64,000 bases of DNA, from the NCBI GenBank assembly GCA_947501565.1, contig CANMWJ010000001.1, positions 186,001-250,000 on the forward strand, in the 5' to 3' direction. The stretch's first letter is position 1. Every line of letters starts with the position of its first letter. Under the pieces are notes generated by a model. The model was not told the origin of the DNA, ran no database searches, and was given only the letters and a program-made list of their open reading frames with translations. The stretch is from an uncultured Marinobacterium sp. (lineage in GTDB: Bacteria > Pseudomonadota > Gammaproteobacteria > Pseudomonadales > Balneatricaceae). The position numbers and the translations under genes are program-made. Below, one piece after another: positions 24,226-34,043 of this stretch.

Positions 24226-25917
24226 TTAGATCCTGAACTGAGCGCCGGTGGTCTGCAGATCGCTGGCGAGCACCGATAACTCCTCACTGGAGACGGTGGT
24301 CTGTTCCGTGGTTTCCGCATTCTCCTGTGCGCTGGCGCGGATCATCGATACGTTCTCGTTAATCTCTTCCGCTACTACGCGTTGTTCGCTCGCCGACACG
24401 GCAATGCGTTGGTTGAAATCGGTGATTGCATTCACTGCCTCAGCGATCTGGTCCAGGGCTGCGTTGGCGACTTCCGCTTTACCCGCCACATCGCGCGCCT
24501 GTTTCTGGCTCTCATCCATAATGGCCACCGCTTTTGCTGAACCGCTTTGCAGTGTGTCGATCAGCTCGCGGATCTCTGCGGTTGAGCCGTGGGTCTGGGT
24601 AGCAAGCTGGCGCACCTGATCGGCAACGATGGCAAAGCCACGACCTGCTTCGCCCGCCCGGGCTGCTTCGATCGCGGCATTCAGCGCCAGCAGGTTGGTT
24701 TTTTCAGCTACAGATTGAATTACGTCGAGCATGGAGGCGATATCGTGGCTGTTTTTATTCAGCTGGGTGATCACCTGGGTGGCCTGTTCTACCCGGTTTT
24801 CCAGATCCCGCATGGCGTTGAGGTTCTCAGAGACTACCTCCAGGCCATTATGGGTCGCTTTTTCGGCGCTACGGGCTGCGTCAGAGGCTTGTGAAGAGAT
24901 CTCGGCAACATCACTGGAGGTGTCTGTCAGGCGCTGAATGGCGCCCGCGACCTGGTCGGTCGCGGAGTACTGCTGCTTCACGGACTCACTGTTCATCACG
25001 GAGATTGTGGATAGCTCCTCTGACGCCGCTGCCAGCTGACTTGATGCGTTGACCACTTCGGTAATACTGCCCAACAGGGTGCCGAGCAGTTTATCCAGAT
25101 CTGTGGACAGTGCCCCGATCTCGGTTTTGCTCTTAATGTCCACGCGTTTGGTCAGGTCCAGGTTTTGTGCGATATCGCTCATCGTGATGCGCACATGATC
25201 GATCCGTTTTACGATCGAGCGGCTGATCATCACACACATGCCGATGATCGCAATCACCGCGAGGCTGCTGATGATCAGCACCTGTTGCATCGCTGCTTCC
25301 TCATGGTGTTCTGCACGCAGCGCGGAAGCCGCAGAATATTCACCCAACTCCTTCAGCAGATGCTCCGTGGCCTGGTTGAAACTGTCTTCCTCTTTTTCGA
25401 TGTCGAAGGTGAGTGTTTCTGCCAGTGCACTGTTGCGGTCTTTCAAGGCTGCGAAAACTTCAGCCACGTGTTTCGCATAGATGTGGTGGTTGTCGTCAAT
25501 CTGGCGAATCTGCTTTTCGAAGTTGATCAGCTTATTCAGATCCTCAGGTGTGATCGCGTGTTCCTCCATCTGCTTGATAAAGGCCAGCGCGCTTTTCAGC
25601 TGTTGATTGACGTCGTTGTCCAACGCATAAAACCGGTTTCTGGCGTTTCCGAACGCTTCGCCTGAGTGGGAGGAATCGTATTTAAGACCGTGATGAAGCG
25701 CCCGTTCAAAGGCAACCGATTGTTCCAGCTGTTTGACGGTGATATCGGTCACCATCTGTGTCATCGGAATGTTCTCTTCCGCCACGGTGACCAGTTCGTC
25801 CCGGATCTGAATCAGTTGGTAGATAGTAGTGGCGATAACGCTGGCCAGAGCAACCAGAATGAGAACACAGAGAACAACAAGCTTGTGCTTGATGGATGCT
25901 TCCTGGAATACAGACAT
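24226..25917 (-). CDS. Methyl-accepting chemotaxis protein
   Basis: A 563-residue transmembrane chemoreceptor. TM1 is at about 12-33 ([20 protein letters not shown]), followed by a ~170-residue periplasmic helical sensor rich in His and Glu, then TM2 near 210-232 ([19 protein letters not shown]), a HAMP linker and the signalling hairpin. The hairpin tip [20 protein letters not shown] then [15 protein letters not shown] is the invariant CheA/CheW contact. The ligand is unknown. No che genes are nearby, so it feeds a system elsewhere. Confidence 0.95.
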   Translation of the reverse strand: MSVFQEASIKHKLVVLCVLILVALASVIATTIYQLIQIRDELVTVAEENIPMTQMVTDITVKQLEQSVAFERALHHGLKYDSSHSGEAFGNARNRFYALDNDVNQQLKSALAFIKQMEEHAITPEDLNKLINFEKQIRQIDDNHHIYAKHVAEVFAALKDRNSALAETLTFDIEKEEDSFNQATEHLLKELGEYSAASALRAEHHEEAAMQQVLIISSLAVIAIIGMCVMISRSIVKRIDHVRITMSDIAQNLDLTKRVDIKSKTEIGALSTDLDKLLGTLLGSITEVVNASSQLAAASEELSTISVMNSESVKQQYSATDQVAGAIQRLTDTSSDVAEISSQASDAARSAEKATHNGLEVVSENLNAMRDLENRVEQATQVITQLNKNSHDIASMLDVIQSVAEKTNLLALNAAIEAARAGEAGRGFAIVADQVRQLATQTHGSTAEIRELIDTLQSGSAKAVAIMDESQKQARDVAGKAEVANAALDQIAEAVNAITDFNQRIAVSASEQRVVAEEINENVSMIRASAQENAETTEQTTVSSEELSVLASDLQTTGAQFRI

Positions 25918-26062
25918 AAATCCCTTTCTCCACTAGGCGCCAGCAATGATGAGGTGGCTGAAGCTAATAATGTTGTGGTGTTTGTAGGTAGTGCAGGCTG
26001 TTCAACCTAGTGTAGACGCTTTTTGTGAAATGTCGTTACAAAGCAAAACGTTAAACCGCCAA

Positions 26063-26092
26063 GGGTACAGATATAAAGGGTATAGATATAAA
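26063..26092. repeat. Tandem 15-nt repeat upstream of the phosphodiesterase gene
   Basis: GGGTACAGATATAAA (26063-26077) is followed immediately by GGGTATAGATATAAA (26078-26092), differing at one base, then GGGCAC. It lies 81 bases before the ATG of the phosphodiesterase gene. Each unit contains a TATAAA-like element, so it could duplicate a promoter or an operator. Confidence 0.6.
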
Positions 26093-26172
26093 GGGCACTG
26101 TGCCGGACTGGACTACGCTTAGAGAGACAGCCCGCTTAGTGGAACGGCGGGAGATCGGTAAGGGGTATATCT

Positions 26173-26919
26173 ATGCGAGCTGAACAACTGGCGCAGCATC
26201 TGGTGGCACACCGCGGTTATCGACACCGTTACCCAGAGAATACCTTGCGCGCACTGCAGGCCGCGGTGGAGCAGGGGATTACCCACCTTGAATTTGATAT
26301 TCAACTGACGGCAGATCGGGTGCCGGTGCTGCACCACGATCTGGATCTCGCCCGTACCTGCGGTTTACATCACAAGATAGTGGAGTTGTCATCGGCTCAG
26401 CTACAGCGGATTCGGGTGAGCGAGAAAAAACGCCTTGGTTATCGCGTCTCACCGGAACCGATCCCGACACTGCATGAGGTTATCACCTGGGCAGCCTGCC
26501 AACCGGAGCTGCATCTATATGTGGAGGTGAAAGAGGATTCAGTCGCAGCATTTGGTGTGCAGGCGGTTCTGGATAGCGTTTTACCGCAACTGGAGCCGGT
26601 AGCGGGACGGACAACGCTGATCAGCTTTCATCAGGAACTGATCGCACAGGCCGGGCCTCTGTGGGATAAGACCGGACTGGTGGTGCGTTCCTGGCCACCG
26701 TCTAAAGCGGTTCTGAGTAAGACGCGCCCTAGTGTGATCTTCGTGAATAAGCGCCGGGTGATGCCCGGCAGACGGCTGGATCGAATAGGCATCCCGGTGG
26801 TGGTTTATGAGATCGACACCCTTAAACGTGCACAACGCTGGTTGAAGCGGGGAGCCTCGATGCTGGAGACCTTCAGTTGCGGTGAGCTGCTGCAGGACTG
26901 GGGGGATCGTTATGGCTGA
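26173..26919 (+). CDS. ugpQ: Glycerophosphodiester phosphodiesterase, cytoplasmic UgpQ-like
   Basis: Hydrolyses glycerophosphodiesters to glycerol 3-phosphate plus an alcohol. The 248-residue product lacks a signal peptide, so it acts in the cytoplasm. The GDPD signature is present: VAHRGYRHRYPENTLRALQA, THLEFDIQLTADRVPVLHHD (general acid/base His and metal-binding Glu/Asp), and LHLYVEVKED. The C-terminal VVVYEIDTLKRAQRWLKRGA resembles the usual TVN-like end. Its last eight bases overlap the start of glpD, so its product G3P can pass directly to the next enzyme. Confidence 0.9.
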   Translation: MRAEQLAQHLVAHRGYRHRYPENTLRALQAAVEQGITHLEFDIQLTADRVPVLHHDLDLARTCGLHHKIVELSSAQLQRIRVSEKKRLGYRVSPEPIPTLHEVITWAACQPELHLYVEVKEDSVAAFGVQAVLDSVLPQLEPVAGRTTLISFHQELIAQAGPLWDKTGLVVRSWPPSKAVLSKTRPSVIFVNKRRVMPGRRLDRIGIPVVVYEIDTLKRAQRWLKRGASMLETFSCGELLQDWGDRYG

Positions 26920-28108
26920 GCACGCAGCGACCGCAGGCGGCGACTATGATCTGGTGATTATCGGTGGGGGTATCCACGGTGTAGGTGTCGCACAGGCCGC
27001 AGCTGCAGCGGGTTACTCGGTACTCTGTCTGGAAAAAGAGGGTTGGGGCAGCGCTACTTCCAGCCGCTCCAGCAAGTTGATCCACGGTGGACTGCGTTAC
27101 CTGCAGACCGCCCAACTGCGTCTGGTGCGGCGTTGTTTACTTGAACGTGACCTGTTGGTGGCTTTGGCGCCAGAGCTGGTCAGTCTACGCAGTTTCTATA
27201 TCCCGGTTTATAAACAGGGGCGTTACCGTCCCTGGCAGATTCGCTGGGGGTTGCGCTTATACCATCTGCTCAGTGGTTGGCGCGATAGCGGTCTCTACTC
27301 TCTGGTCCCCCGAAGCCGCTGGGCTGACCTGGATGGATTGAATACGGATCAGCTGGAGGCGGTTTATCGCTACTACGATGGGCAGACGGACGATCAACAG
27401 CTCACACAGGCGGTGAAGAACTCCGCCGTCGCCCTGGGAGCAACAATGCAGTGCCCGGCGTATTTTGTCGAAGCGGCAAAAAACGGGCAAGGCTACAGCG
27501 TAACCTGCAGCGTTGATGGCAAACCCCGTCAGGTACAGTGCCGGGTGTTGGTGAATGCCTCGGGACCCTGGGTCAATCAGACGTTACAGCAGATTGAGCA
27601 TACTCTGGAGCCCTTACCGATCGACCTGATCCAGGGTACCCACCTGCTGTACCCCGGTAATCTGACCGATCACTGCTTTTATGTGGAAGCGCCACAGGAT
27701 GGTCGCGCCGTCTTTATTCTGCCCTGGCAGGGGAAAACACTGGTCGGTACTACCGAGACCCAGTACGAAGGTGATCCCGGTGCCGCCCAGCCGCTGGCCC
27801 GTGAGGTGGAGTACCTGCGCCGCACGCTGGCGCACTATTTCCCACACTGGCATGCGGAGCCTGAAGCGCAGTTTTGTGGTGTGCGGGTGTTACCCAAGTC
27901 CGGGCGCGCAGTATTCTTTCGTAGCCGTGATACCCAACTGCTGTTGGATGATCCGCGTAAGCCCCATCTGGTTTCACTGTACGGCGGTAAGTTGACCGAC
28001 TACCGGGCGACGTCGGCCAAACTGGTAGAAACGTTGATCCCGACGCTGGGATGGCGCGCATCCAGGGTGGATACGGCGGATTTGCCGTTGTTACCGGTGA
28101 AACGCTAG
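26912..28108 (+). CDS. glpD: FAD-dependent glycerol-3-phosphate dehydrogenase, short form
   Basis: Oxidises glycerol 3-phosphate to dihydroxyacetone phosphate and passes electrons to quinone. The 398-residue product has the FAD loop YDLVIIGGGIHGVGVAQ, the family block SSRSSKLIHGGLRYLQ, and VNASGPWVNQTL; the substrate domain has LIQGTHLLYPG and FILPWQGKTLVGTTET. It stops after the FAD/substrate domains (ends DLPLLPVKR), about 100 residues short of E. coli GlpD, so the C-terminal helical domain is missing. ATG 26912 opens on the coding sequence; it overlaps the phosphodiesterase stop by eight bases. Convergent with the kinase gene. Confidence 0.9.
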   Translation: MAEHAATAGGDYDLVIIGGGIHGVGVAQAAAAAGYSVLCLEKEGWGSATSSRSSKLIHGGLRYLQTAQLRLVRRCLLERDLLVALAPELVSLRSFYIPVYKQGRYRPWQIRWGLRLYHLLSGWRDSGLYSLVPRSRWADLDGLNTDQLEAVYRYYDGQTDDQQLTQAVKNSAVALGATMQCPAYFVEAAKNGQGYSVTCSVDGKPRQVQCRVLVNASGPWVNQTLQQIEHTLEPLPIDLIQGTHLLYPGNLTDHCFYVEAPQDGRAVFILPWQGKTLVGTTETQYEGDPGAAQPLAREVEYLRRTLAHYFPHWHAEPEAQFCGVRVLPKSGRAVFFRSRDTQLLLDDPRKPHLVSLYGGKLTDYRATSAKLVETLIPTLGWRASRVDTADLPLLPVKR

Positions 28109-28130
28109 GGTGAGAGGATCTGATCTGGCG

Positions 28131-29564
28131 TCAGGTCCGGCGTGCAGCCAGCATCGCACCGTGCAGCAGGAGTGACCAGGCGCGGAAACGGGCATTGAGG
28201 GACGCGTTGGATGCCGGCAGGAACAGGGTTTCTTCACAGCGTTTCCAGCGCGCGTCACGACACAACAGCCAGGCTGCGCCGCGAGCGGAGGCTTCATACT
28301 CATCCAAGCGATGTACGTTCAGTCCGCTCAGGTTCGCCAACCCCTGCGCCATCCAGTCGAGACGACTGAGGCCACCGCTAAGGTTGATGCTGGTGGGAAA
28401 GATCCCCACGTCGCGCATCGCATAAAGGTTACGCTGGATCAGGAACAGGATGCTTTCGGCGACCGACAGCACCTTGGATTTTGGATCAAACGGCGGCAGC
28501 CCCTGCCAGCCACTTTCTACACTGCACCAGTCGGGCGAACCCAGCCCGCCCACGCCGTTTACAAACAGCGGCAGTGGTTGATACCGCTGTCGCCAGTGAT
28601 CGCTCATATGGTAGTTCAGGCCCAACGGTAGGCTCGTGATATTCAAGGCGGTGGCCGCTCCATTTACGGTGCCTTCCAGCACCAACAGCTCTTCATCGTC
28701 GCTGAATGCCGGGCCGACCAGCAGGGGGGTGCGTGGGCGTTCATCAGCATCAACCTGCAGCGGCATCTGGATGAAGGCACCGGTGCCCATATTGACGGAG
28801 ACGGCGCTGGGTGAAGGCCAGCCGTTGCTGAACAGCGAGGCGGGCTGATCTCCGCACACCAGCTTCAGCGGGATGCGCAGACCGGCAATCTCCAGCGTAC
28901 CGTAGCGGAAGCAGCTGGGGCGAATATCCGGCAGGTAATAAGGCGGGATATTAAATAACGACAGCAGACGCGGGCTCCAGTCCCGATCATCCAGCGAGTA
29001 GAGCTGGGTACGTGCGGCGTTGACACGGTCGATCAGGTAGGGATGTTCACGGCACAGGTGAAAGATCAGAAACGATGCCAGGGTGCCGCAGCAGAGGCGG
29101 TAGGTTTTACTGGCGGCGATCATGGAGGGCGATTTGAGCAGGTTACTCCACTTGCTGGCGGGGGTATGGCCGTTCGGAACCAGGCCTGAGATGCGCTGAA
29201 TCTCCGGGTGGTGGGGCGTGAGCTGGTCGATCACCGGCTGACCGCTGTTATCCTGCCAGCCGAGTAACGGGGTGAGTGGCTGACCGGTAATTTTATCCCA
29301 GTACAGGCAGCTGGAGCGCTGGCAGATCAGCGCTGCGCGAAAGTTAGCGTCACGGGCCCCTGGCGGCAACTGACCCAGCGCATCGGTCGCGGCGATGCGC
29401 AGCGAGTCGACTGTCCATTTGGGGTCGAGGTTGTGATAGGACGGGTCGGCTTTCTGATCAACCCGGGCCTGAGCTAAGCTTTCACCGTAAGCGTTGAAGA
29501 TAAGTGCGCGGCTGGATTGGCCACCCTGATCCAGGACTAGATAGAACGTATCAGACAAAGGCAC
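28131..29564 (-). CDS. FGGY-family carbohydrate kinase, glycerol-kinase-like
   Basis: A 477-residue sugar/polyol kinase of the FGGY family. The phosphate-1 loop is FYLVLDQGGQSSRALIFNA, the first-domain substrate region has LLGWQDNSGQP, and the second domain has LVCGDQPASLFSNG, VSVNMGTGAFIQ and ISINLSGGLSRLDW-like INLSGGLSRLDWMA. The substrate is not certain: glycerol is suggested by the convergent glpD and the phosphodiesterase, but the protein is divergent from standard GlpK. Start is GTG 29564; a TTG at 29558 has AGAGG at a better spacing and may be the true start. Confidence 0.83.
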   Translation of the reverse strand: MPLSDTFYLVLDQGGQSSRALIFNAYGESLAQARVDQKADPSYHNLDPKWTVDSLRIAATDALGQLPPGARDANFRAALICQRSSCLYWDKITGQPLTPLLGWQDNSGQPVIDQLTPHHPEIQRISGLVPNGHTPASKWSNLLKSPSMIAASKTYRLCCGTLASFLIFHLCREHPYLIDRVNAARTQLYSLDDRDWSPRLLSLFNIPPYYLPDIRPSCFRYGTLEIAGLRIPLKLVCGDQPASLFSNGWPSPSAVSVNMGTGAFIQMPLQVDADERPRTPLLVGPAFSDDEELLVLEGTVNGAATALNITSLPLGLNYHMSDHWRQRYQPLPLFVNGVGGLGSPDWCSVESGWQGLPPFDPKSKVLSVAESILFLIQRNLYAMRDVGIFPTSINLSGGLSRLDWMAQGLANLSGLNVHRLDEYEASARGAAWLLCRDARWKRCEETLFLPASNASLNARFRAWSLLLHGAMLAARRT

Positions 29565-29744
29565 CCCCTCTGGGTTGGCCTGTATAGTTACAGCATAGCC
29601 CTGAGTCCTGAATTAGTCCCGGAGCGCGATCTTACCGGGCGGGTGCTCCATTAGTCGAATATGAGTACAATGCCTGAGCCGCATTGTTGAATCCCTCTCT
29701 ACGTCGGATTTTTAAAGGCACTCGGGTATTTATGGAGGAAGTTG

Positions 29745-31904
29745 ATGGCCCTTGTTCGTGAATCTGTTATTCAGCTGGCTGAATCTGTTATTCAGCTGGC
29801 TGAATCTGCTAAACAGCGGAATCAACGCCAGTTGGTGGTGTTGGCCGGCGAACACGAATGGGGGCTGGAGCAGGCGATGCAGATCCATAGCTGGGTCGAG
29901 CCGCAGGTTGATCTATGGATCGCTGCCGCAGCACCTGATAACCGCTCGTTGCTCAAGATGCGCGAATTGCATCGATTTCTGGGTATGGAAACCGATTTTC
30001 TGGTGTTTGACGCCCGCACCGGTTTCAACCCCAACGCGTTTGGCCAGATCAGCGGTACCCTGCGCGGCGGTGGTCTGATGCTCTTGCTGTGCCCGGAACT
30101 TGATGCGTGGCACCACTTCGACGATCCGGAACACGCGGCACTGGTGGTGGAACCTTTTGGTACTGAATCTGTGGGGCGCCGTTTTATCCAGCGTGTTGCC
30201 CGTCTGATCCAGGCGACCGACGACACCCTGATCGTCACGGCGGATGATTGTGATCTGTCCGTTCCTGCCCGTTTGCCGGCCGTTACGTACCCTGCGGCAC
30301 AGGTCGCTAAGCCTTACGCTACTCAGGAGCAGGCTGATGCGGTTGAGCTGATCGTTAAAACCCTTGGCCGTGGTCGTCGCCCGGTGGTGATGACGGCAGA
30401 TCGTGGCCGTGGAAAATCCGCCGCGCTGGGGATTGCAGCTGCTCAACTGATCGACAAAGGTGCGCAAACCATTTGGGTCACAGCTCCCTCTGCGGATAAT
30501 GTCGATGAGGTGTTTGCGCATGCAGCAGGTCAACTGACCCTTGCCGATGTGGATAAAGGGGTGATCACACGAGGGCAATCCAGTATCAGGTACATCACAC
30601 CCGATGAAGCAACGCGGCGTGATGGCAGCGGTGTGATCCTGCTGGTGGATGAGGCCGCCGCTATTCCAGCGCCAGTGCTGGCGCGGTTGCTGGAAAATTA
30701 CCCGCGTATTGTATTCTCCTCCACCCTGCACGGTTACGAAGGAACTGGACAGGGCTTTGCTGTGCGTTTCCGGCGCGAGCTGGACCGTCGAACGCCTAAC
30801 TGGCGTGCCGTGCAGTTGCACCAACCGGTGCGCTGGGCGGAGGGTGATCCGCTGGAACAGTTCGTGTTCGATGCCCTGCTGCTGAATGCAGATGCGCTGA
30901 GTGATGCCGAAGCACAGCAGGTTGATCCGGAAAAGATCGAGATCAGCCTGCTGGACCGCGATGAGCTGATCCACAATGAACAGCTGTTGTCGCAGCTGTT
31001 TGGTCTGTTGGTATTGGCTCACTACCGGACCACGCCGGGGGACCTGCGCATTCTGCTCGACAGTCCGAACCTCTATCTCTGGCTCGCCCACAGTGGTAAC
31101 CAGGTTGTCGGCGCAGCGCTGGTGGCAGAGGAGGGGCCTTTGCCGATGGAGTTGGCACAGGATGTCTGGGCCGGAAAGCGCCGGCCTAAAGGTCACCTGT
31201 TGCCGCAGACGCTGATCGGTCAGGAGGGCTATCTGGAGTCAGCGCCCCTGCGTTGCGGGCGCATCATGCGCGTCGCGATCCATCCGAGTTTGCAGCGCCA
31301 GGGTATCGCGCGGCACCTGATCCGTACTATCTCCGATTTTGGTATGACTAAAAACTGGGATTACCTCGGCTCCAGCTTCGGCGCTACCGAAGATCTGCTG
31401 CTGTTCTGGCAGAACATAGGTTTCGGTGCGATCCGGCTGGGAGAAAACCGCGATGCGGTCAGTGGTACCCATGCGGCGCTGGTCTGTCGCTCGTTGTCGG
31501 ACGCCGGACGCCTGATGTTCAATCACCTGCGCGATCGTTTTACACAGCAGTTGCCGTTGCTGCTGGGTTATAACCTGCGCGACCTGGAGGTGGAGGTGCT
31601 GCCGATGTTGCTGCAGGGGATGCGTTTTGATACCGACCTCAGTACCCACGATCATCGCGACCTAGAAGCCTTTGTGAATCACAATCGCAGCTACGAAAGC
31701 TGTATCGCCCCTATCCGCAAGCTGGTGATCCGTTCCCTGAAAAATAGTGCGGTCTGGCACGCATTAACCCCAGACGAGCTATCATTACTTGTAGCCAAAG
31801 CTCTTCAGCAACGTAGTTGGGAGGAGATCGATCCCCACTCCGGCCGCCGGGCGCTGATGCGACGAATGCGGGCACTGGTGGGTGAATGCCTCAGGTTATC
31901 CTGA
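29745..31904 (+). CDS. tmcA: tRNA(Met) cytidine acetyltransferase
   Basis: TmcA acetylates the wobble cytidine C34 of elongator tRNA-Met using acetyl-CoA and ATP, preventing misreading of AUA. Order of domains in 719 residues: an N-terminal domain, an RNA-helicase-like ATPase (Walker A TADRGRGKSAALG, Walker B VILLVDEAAAIPAP), a GNAT domain (MRVAIHPSLQRQGIARHLI) and a C-terminal tRNA-binding part. GGAGGAA stands four bases before ATG 29745. The start carries a 21-base tandem duplication that repeats ESVIQLA. Confidence 0.95.
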   Translation: MALVRESVIQLAESVIQLAESAKQRNQRQLVVLAGEHEWGLEQAMQIHSWVEPQVDLWIAAAAPDNRSLLKMRELHRFLGMETDFLVFDARTGFNPNAFGQISGTLRGGGLMLLLCPELDAWHHFDDPEHAALVVEPFGTESVGRRFIQRVARLIQATDDTLIVTADDCDLSVPARLPAVTYPAAQVAKPYATQEQADAVELIVKTLGRGRRPVVMTADRGRGKSAALGIAAAQLIDKGAQTIWVTAPSADNVDEVFAHAAGQLTLADVDKGVITRGQSSIRYITPDEATRRDGSGVILLVDEAAAIPAPVLARLLENYPRIVFSSTLHGYEGTGQGFAVRFRRELDRRTPNWRAVQLHQPVRWAEGDPLEQFVFDALLLNADALSDAEAQQVDPEKIEISLLDRDELIHNEQLLSQLFGLLVLAHYRTTPGDLRILLDSPNLYLWLAHSGNQVVGAALVAEEGPLPMELAQDVWAGKRRPKGHLLPQTLIGQEGYLESAPLRCGRIMRVAIHPSLQRQGIARHLIRTISDFGMTKNWDYLGSSFGATEDLLLFWQNIGFGAIRLGENRDAVSGTHAALVCRSLSDAGRLMFNHLRDRFTQQLPLLLGYNLRDLEVEVLPMLLQGMRFDTDLSTHDHRDLEAFVNHNRSYESCIAPIRKLVIRSLKNSAVWHALTPDELSLLVAKALQQRSWEEIDPHSGRRALMRRMRALVGECLRLS
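29760..29801 (+). repeat. In-frame 21-nt tandem duplication in tmcA
   Basis: Positions 29760-29780 and 29781-29801 are identical 21-base units starting GAATCTGTTATTCAGC, followed by a partial third unit GAATCTG. The reading frame is kept and gives ESVIQLA twice, then ESAKQ. Confidence 0.9.
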
Positions 31905-32151
31905 GGTTTTTGGGGGCACTGCGGGCTCGTCCGGCATGATCAGAGCCTTTTGCAAAGCCCCTGCGGAGCATCGCCTCTTTTTTGCTGTCCCAAATACATA
32001 GATAAAACGCACCAGTTAAGGGCGGTTTTGTGGATTTTCGTGAAAGTCCGCTTTTTTCAGCCTTCCTGAAAGACTGTTGATAGGTGTCAAATAACCTGAA
32101 TCCTGACTGGTTATAGTAAGCGGATGCACAAATTTAATGGAGGCTTCAATC

Positions 32152-32712
32152 ATGACCATCCTGAATGAGTTGCACCAGGATCATATCAACCTCAACAAAA
32201 TTCTTGCGATTCTGCGCCTTAAAGTTGAGAAACTGCGCGCAGGTAACCACCCTGACTTCAGCTTGATGGCGGATGTGATCGATTACATATCGAACTACGC
32301 AGACGCTTACCATCACCGTCGCGAAGACACCCTGTATAAACACTTTCACGGCCGCAGCGTCGAGCTGGACCAGTTACTGATGGGCTGTGAAGAGGAACAT
32401 CTGCAGATGAAAGCGAGCAGTACCCATCTGGCTGAAACCATCGATGGCATCCTGCATGATGCGGTGATTCCAATGGATGAGTTTACCGATCAGCTGGAAG
32501 CCTATCTGGATCAGCAGGATGCGCACCTCAACCGCGAGGAGGGTTCACTGTTCCCGATGATTCAGGGGGTTGCCAACGATCAGGATTGGGAACAGTTGAA
32601 GACTGAGCTGCCGAAAAGTGATGATCCGCTGTTCGGTGAAAAGCAGGCCGTACAGTATACCGATCTGTATAAGGCGCTGATCATGGATATGGCAGAGTCC
32701 AAGGAAGCCTGA
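32152..32712 (+). CDS. Hemerythrin HHE domain protein
   Basis: A 186-residue four-helix di-iron protein. Iron ligands are apparent in LHQDHINLNKIL, in YHHRREDTLYKHFH, in CEEEHLQMKASS and in DAHLNREEGSLFPMI, which together give the HxxxE and HxxxxD-type pattern of hemerythrins. Oxygen, NO or redox sensing, or protection, are all reported for the family; none can be assigned here. GGAGG stands eight bases before ATG 32152, which is therefore preferred over ATG 32137. Convergent with the cyclase gene at 32737-33876, so a signalling link is possible but unproven. Confidence 0.92.
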   Translation: MTILNELHQDHINLNKILAILRLKVEKLRAGNHPDFSLMADVIDYISNYADAYHHRREDTLYKHFHGRSVELDQLLMGCEEEHLQMKASSTHLAETIDGILHDAVIPMDEFTDQLEAYLDQQDAHLNREEGSLFPMIQGVANDQDWEQLKTELPKSDDPLFGEKQAVQYTDLYKALIMDMAESKEA

Positions 32713-32736
32713 TCGCTTAAGCCTAATAAAGGTGCT

Positions 32737-33876
32737 TTAAACCACTTCAAGCTGGGGTTGCGTGTGGGGAGACTGGTGACCGGCGGTTGCCGCAAAGTTG
32801 ACCTGATCGCGCCCCGCTGACTTTGAATGGTAAACCGCTTTATCCGCAGCTGCGATTAGGTGGTATGCCAGCTTCTCCAACGAATCCCGTTTGTACTGTG
32901 CCGGATAACAGGTTGAGACGCCGATCGAGGTGGTCATCCGGAACGCTTCCGCCTGTTCACTGCGGAATATCAGCAGATTGAATTTCTCACGCAGGTTGTC
33001 TGCCAGCTGCACCGCTTGTTGTTCATTACAGTTGGGTAGCAGAATCGCAAATTCCTCACCGCCGTAGCGCGCCACCACATCGGACTTGCGTTGCTGTTGC
33101 TTCAGAAAACCACCCACCGTTCGTAACACCCGGTCACCGGCGATATGCCCGTATTTGTCGTTCACCAGTTTGAAGTAATCCAGATCCATAAACAGACAAC
33201 TGAGCGGATAGTCGCCACGGCTGGCGCGTGAGATCTCACGTTGGATCTCAATCTCAAAAGAGCGGCGGTTATTCACCTTGGTGAGCATGTCGATGATGCT
33301 CATACGCTTCATGTTCTCGTAATTGATGCAGTTTTCGATGCAGATCGAGATCACAGAAGCAAAGTGATTGATGTAGTCGTAGAGCAGGGCGCTGGAGTAA
33401 CGCCCCGGGTCTTTGCTACCCAGATGCAGGCTGCCAATCAGGCAATCGTGGCGGACCAGCGGCAGCAGGGCGCACGACAGAATGTAATGGCTGGAGGGGA
33501 ATGCGATCGTTCGGGTGTCCTGCTCAGGTTCGCCCGCGAACATCTGTTTATCCGGGTAGAGGGAGTTGAGCAGGCGTTGGTTCTCGACAAAGCGCAGACT
33601 GTTGGCCGGTTCCGGCGGAACATAATCGGAGAGCAGGCTGCGGGCGGCCTGCTCGGGATCAAACAGCACCAGATTAACGGCATCGAGACGGAAATATTCG
33701 CGGAACTGGACCAGTATCAGGTCGAGCAGCTCGCTGAGACAGGTGCACGACAGCAAGCGAAGCTCCATATCGAAGAAGCTTTTCACGATCGCTTCATTGC
33801 GTTCGCTTTTGCTGGCCATAAGGCGCAGCGAACGCTTGAGCTCTCTGTTCTCTCGTTCCAGCGACTGATGTTTCAT
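32737..33876 (-). CDS. Diguanylate cyclase with N-terminal DUF484/GAF-like domain
   Basis: A 379-residue soluble diguanylate cyclase. Residues 1-30 are a charged coiled coil, 30-190 a DUF484/GAF-like sensor (VKSFFDMELRLLSCTCLSEL to LYDYINHFASVISICIEN), and 205-360 a complete GGDEF domain. The active-site loop is intact (ARYGGEEFAILLP), the metal-binding LFMDLDYFKLVND is present, and the inhibitory I-site RKSD lies five residues upstream. Product inhibition by c-di-GMP is thus expected. ATG 33876 is chosen over a TTG at 33894. Together with the degenerate GGDEF protein at 23.4 kb it shows c-di-GMP signalling in this strain. Confidence 0.93.
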   Translation of the reverse strand: MKHQSLERENRELKRSLRLMASKSERNEAIVKSFFDMELRLLSCTCLSELLDLILVQFREYFRLDAVNLVLFDPEQAARSLLSDYVPPEPANSLRFVENQRLLNSLYPDKQMFAGEPEQDTRTIAFPSSHYILSCALLPLVRHDCLIGSLHLGSKDPGRYSSALLYDYINHFASVISICIENCINYENMKRMSIIDMLTKVNNRRSFEIEIQREISRASRGDYPLSCLFMDLDYFKLVNDKYGHIAGDRVLRTVGGFLKQQQRKSDVVARYGGEEFAILLPNCNEQQAVQLADNLREKFNLLIFRSEQAEAFRMTTSIGVSTCYPAQYKRDSLEKLAYHLIAAADKAVYHSKSAGRDQVNFAATAGHQSPHTQPQLEVV

Positions 33877-34006
33877 CCTGTGTCCGGGGATCAAATTCCC
33901 TGTGTATAAAGATGTTTATCGGCGAAGCACGCTAAATATAAAGCGAAAAATTTACCTTAGATACAACAAAAATGGAGAGTGTTTGGGTAAGGACAAAGAC
34001 TGGAGA

Positions 34007-34032
34007 CACCCCGCGCCCGAAGGGGCGGGGTG
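34007..34032 (-). terminator. Hairpin after iorB
   Basis: CACCCCGC (34007-34014) pairs with GCGGGGTG (34025-34032), with an inner CCC-GAA-GGG. On the minus strand it lies just past the iorB stop. No strong U tract follows. Confidence 0.5.
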
Positions 34033-34043
34033 GAAGGGGCGGG

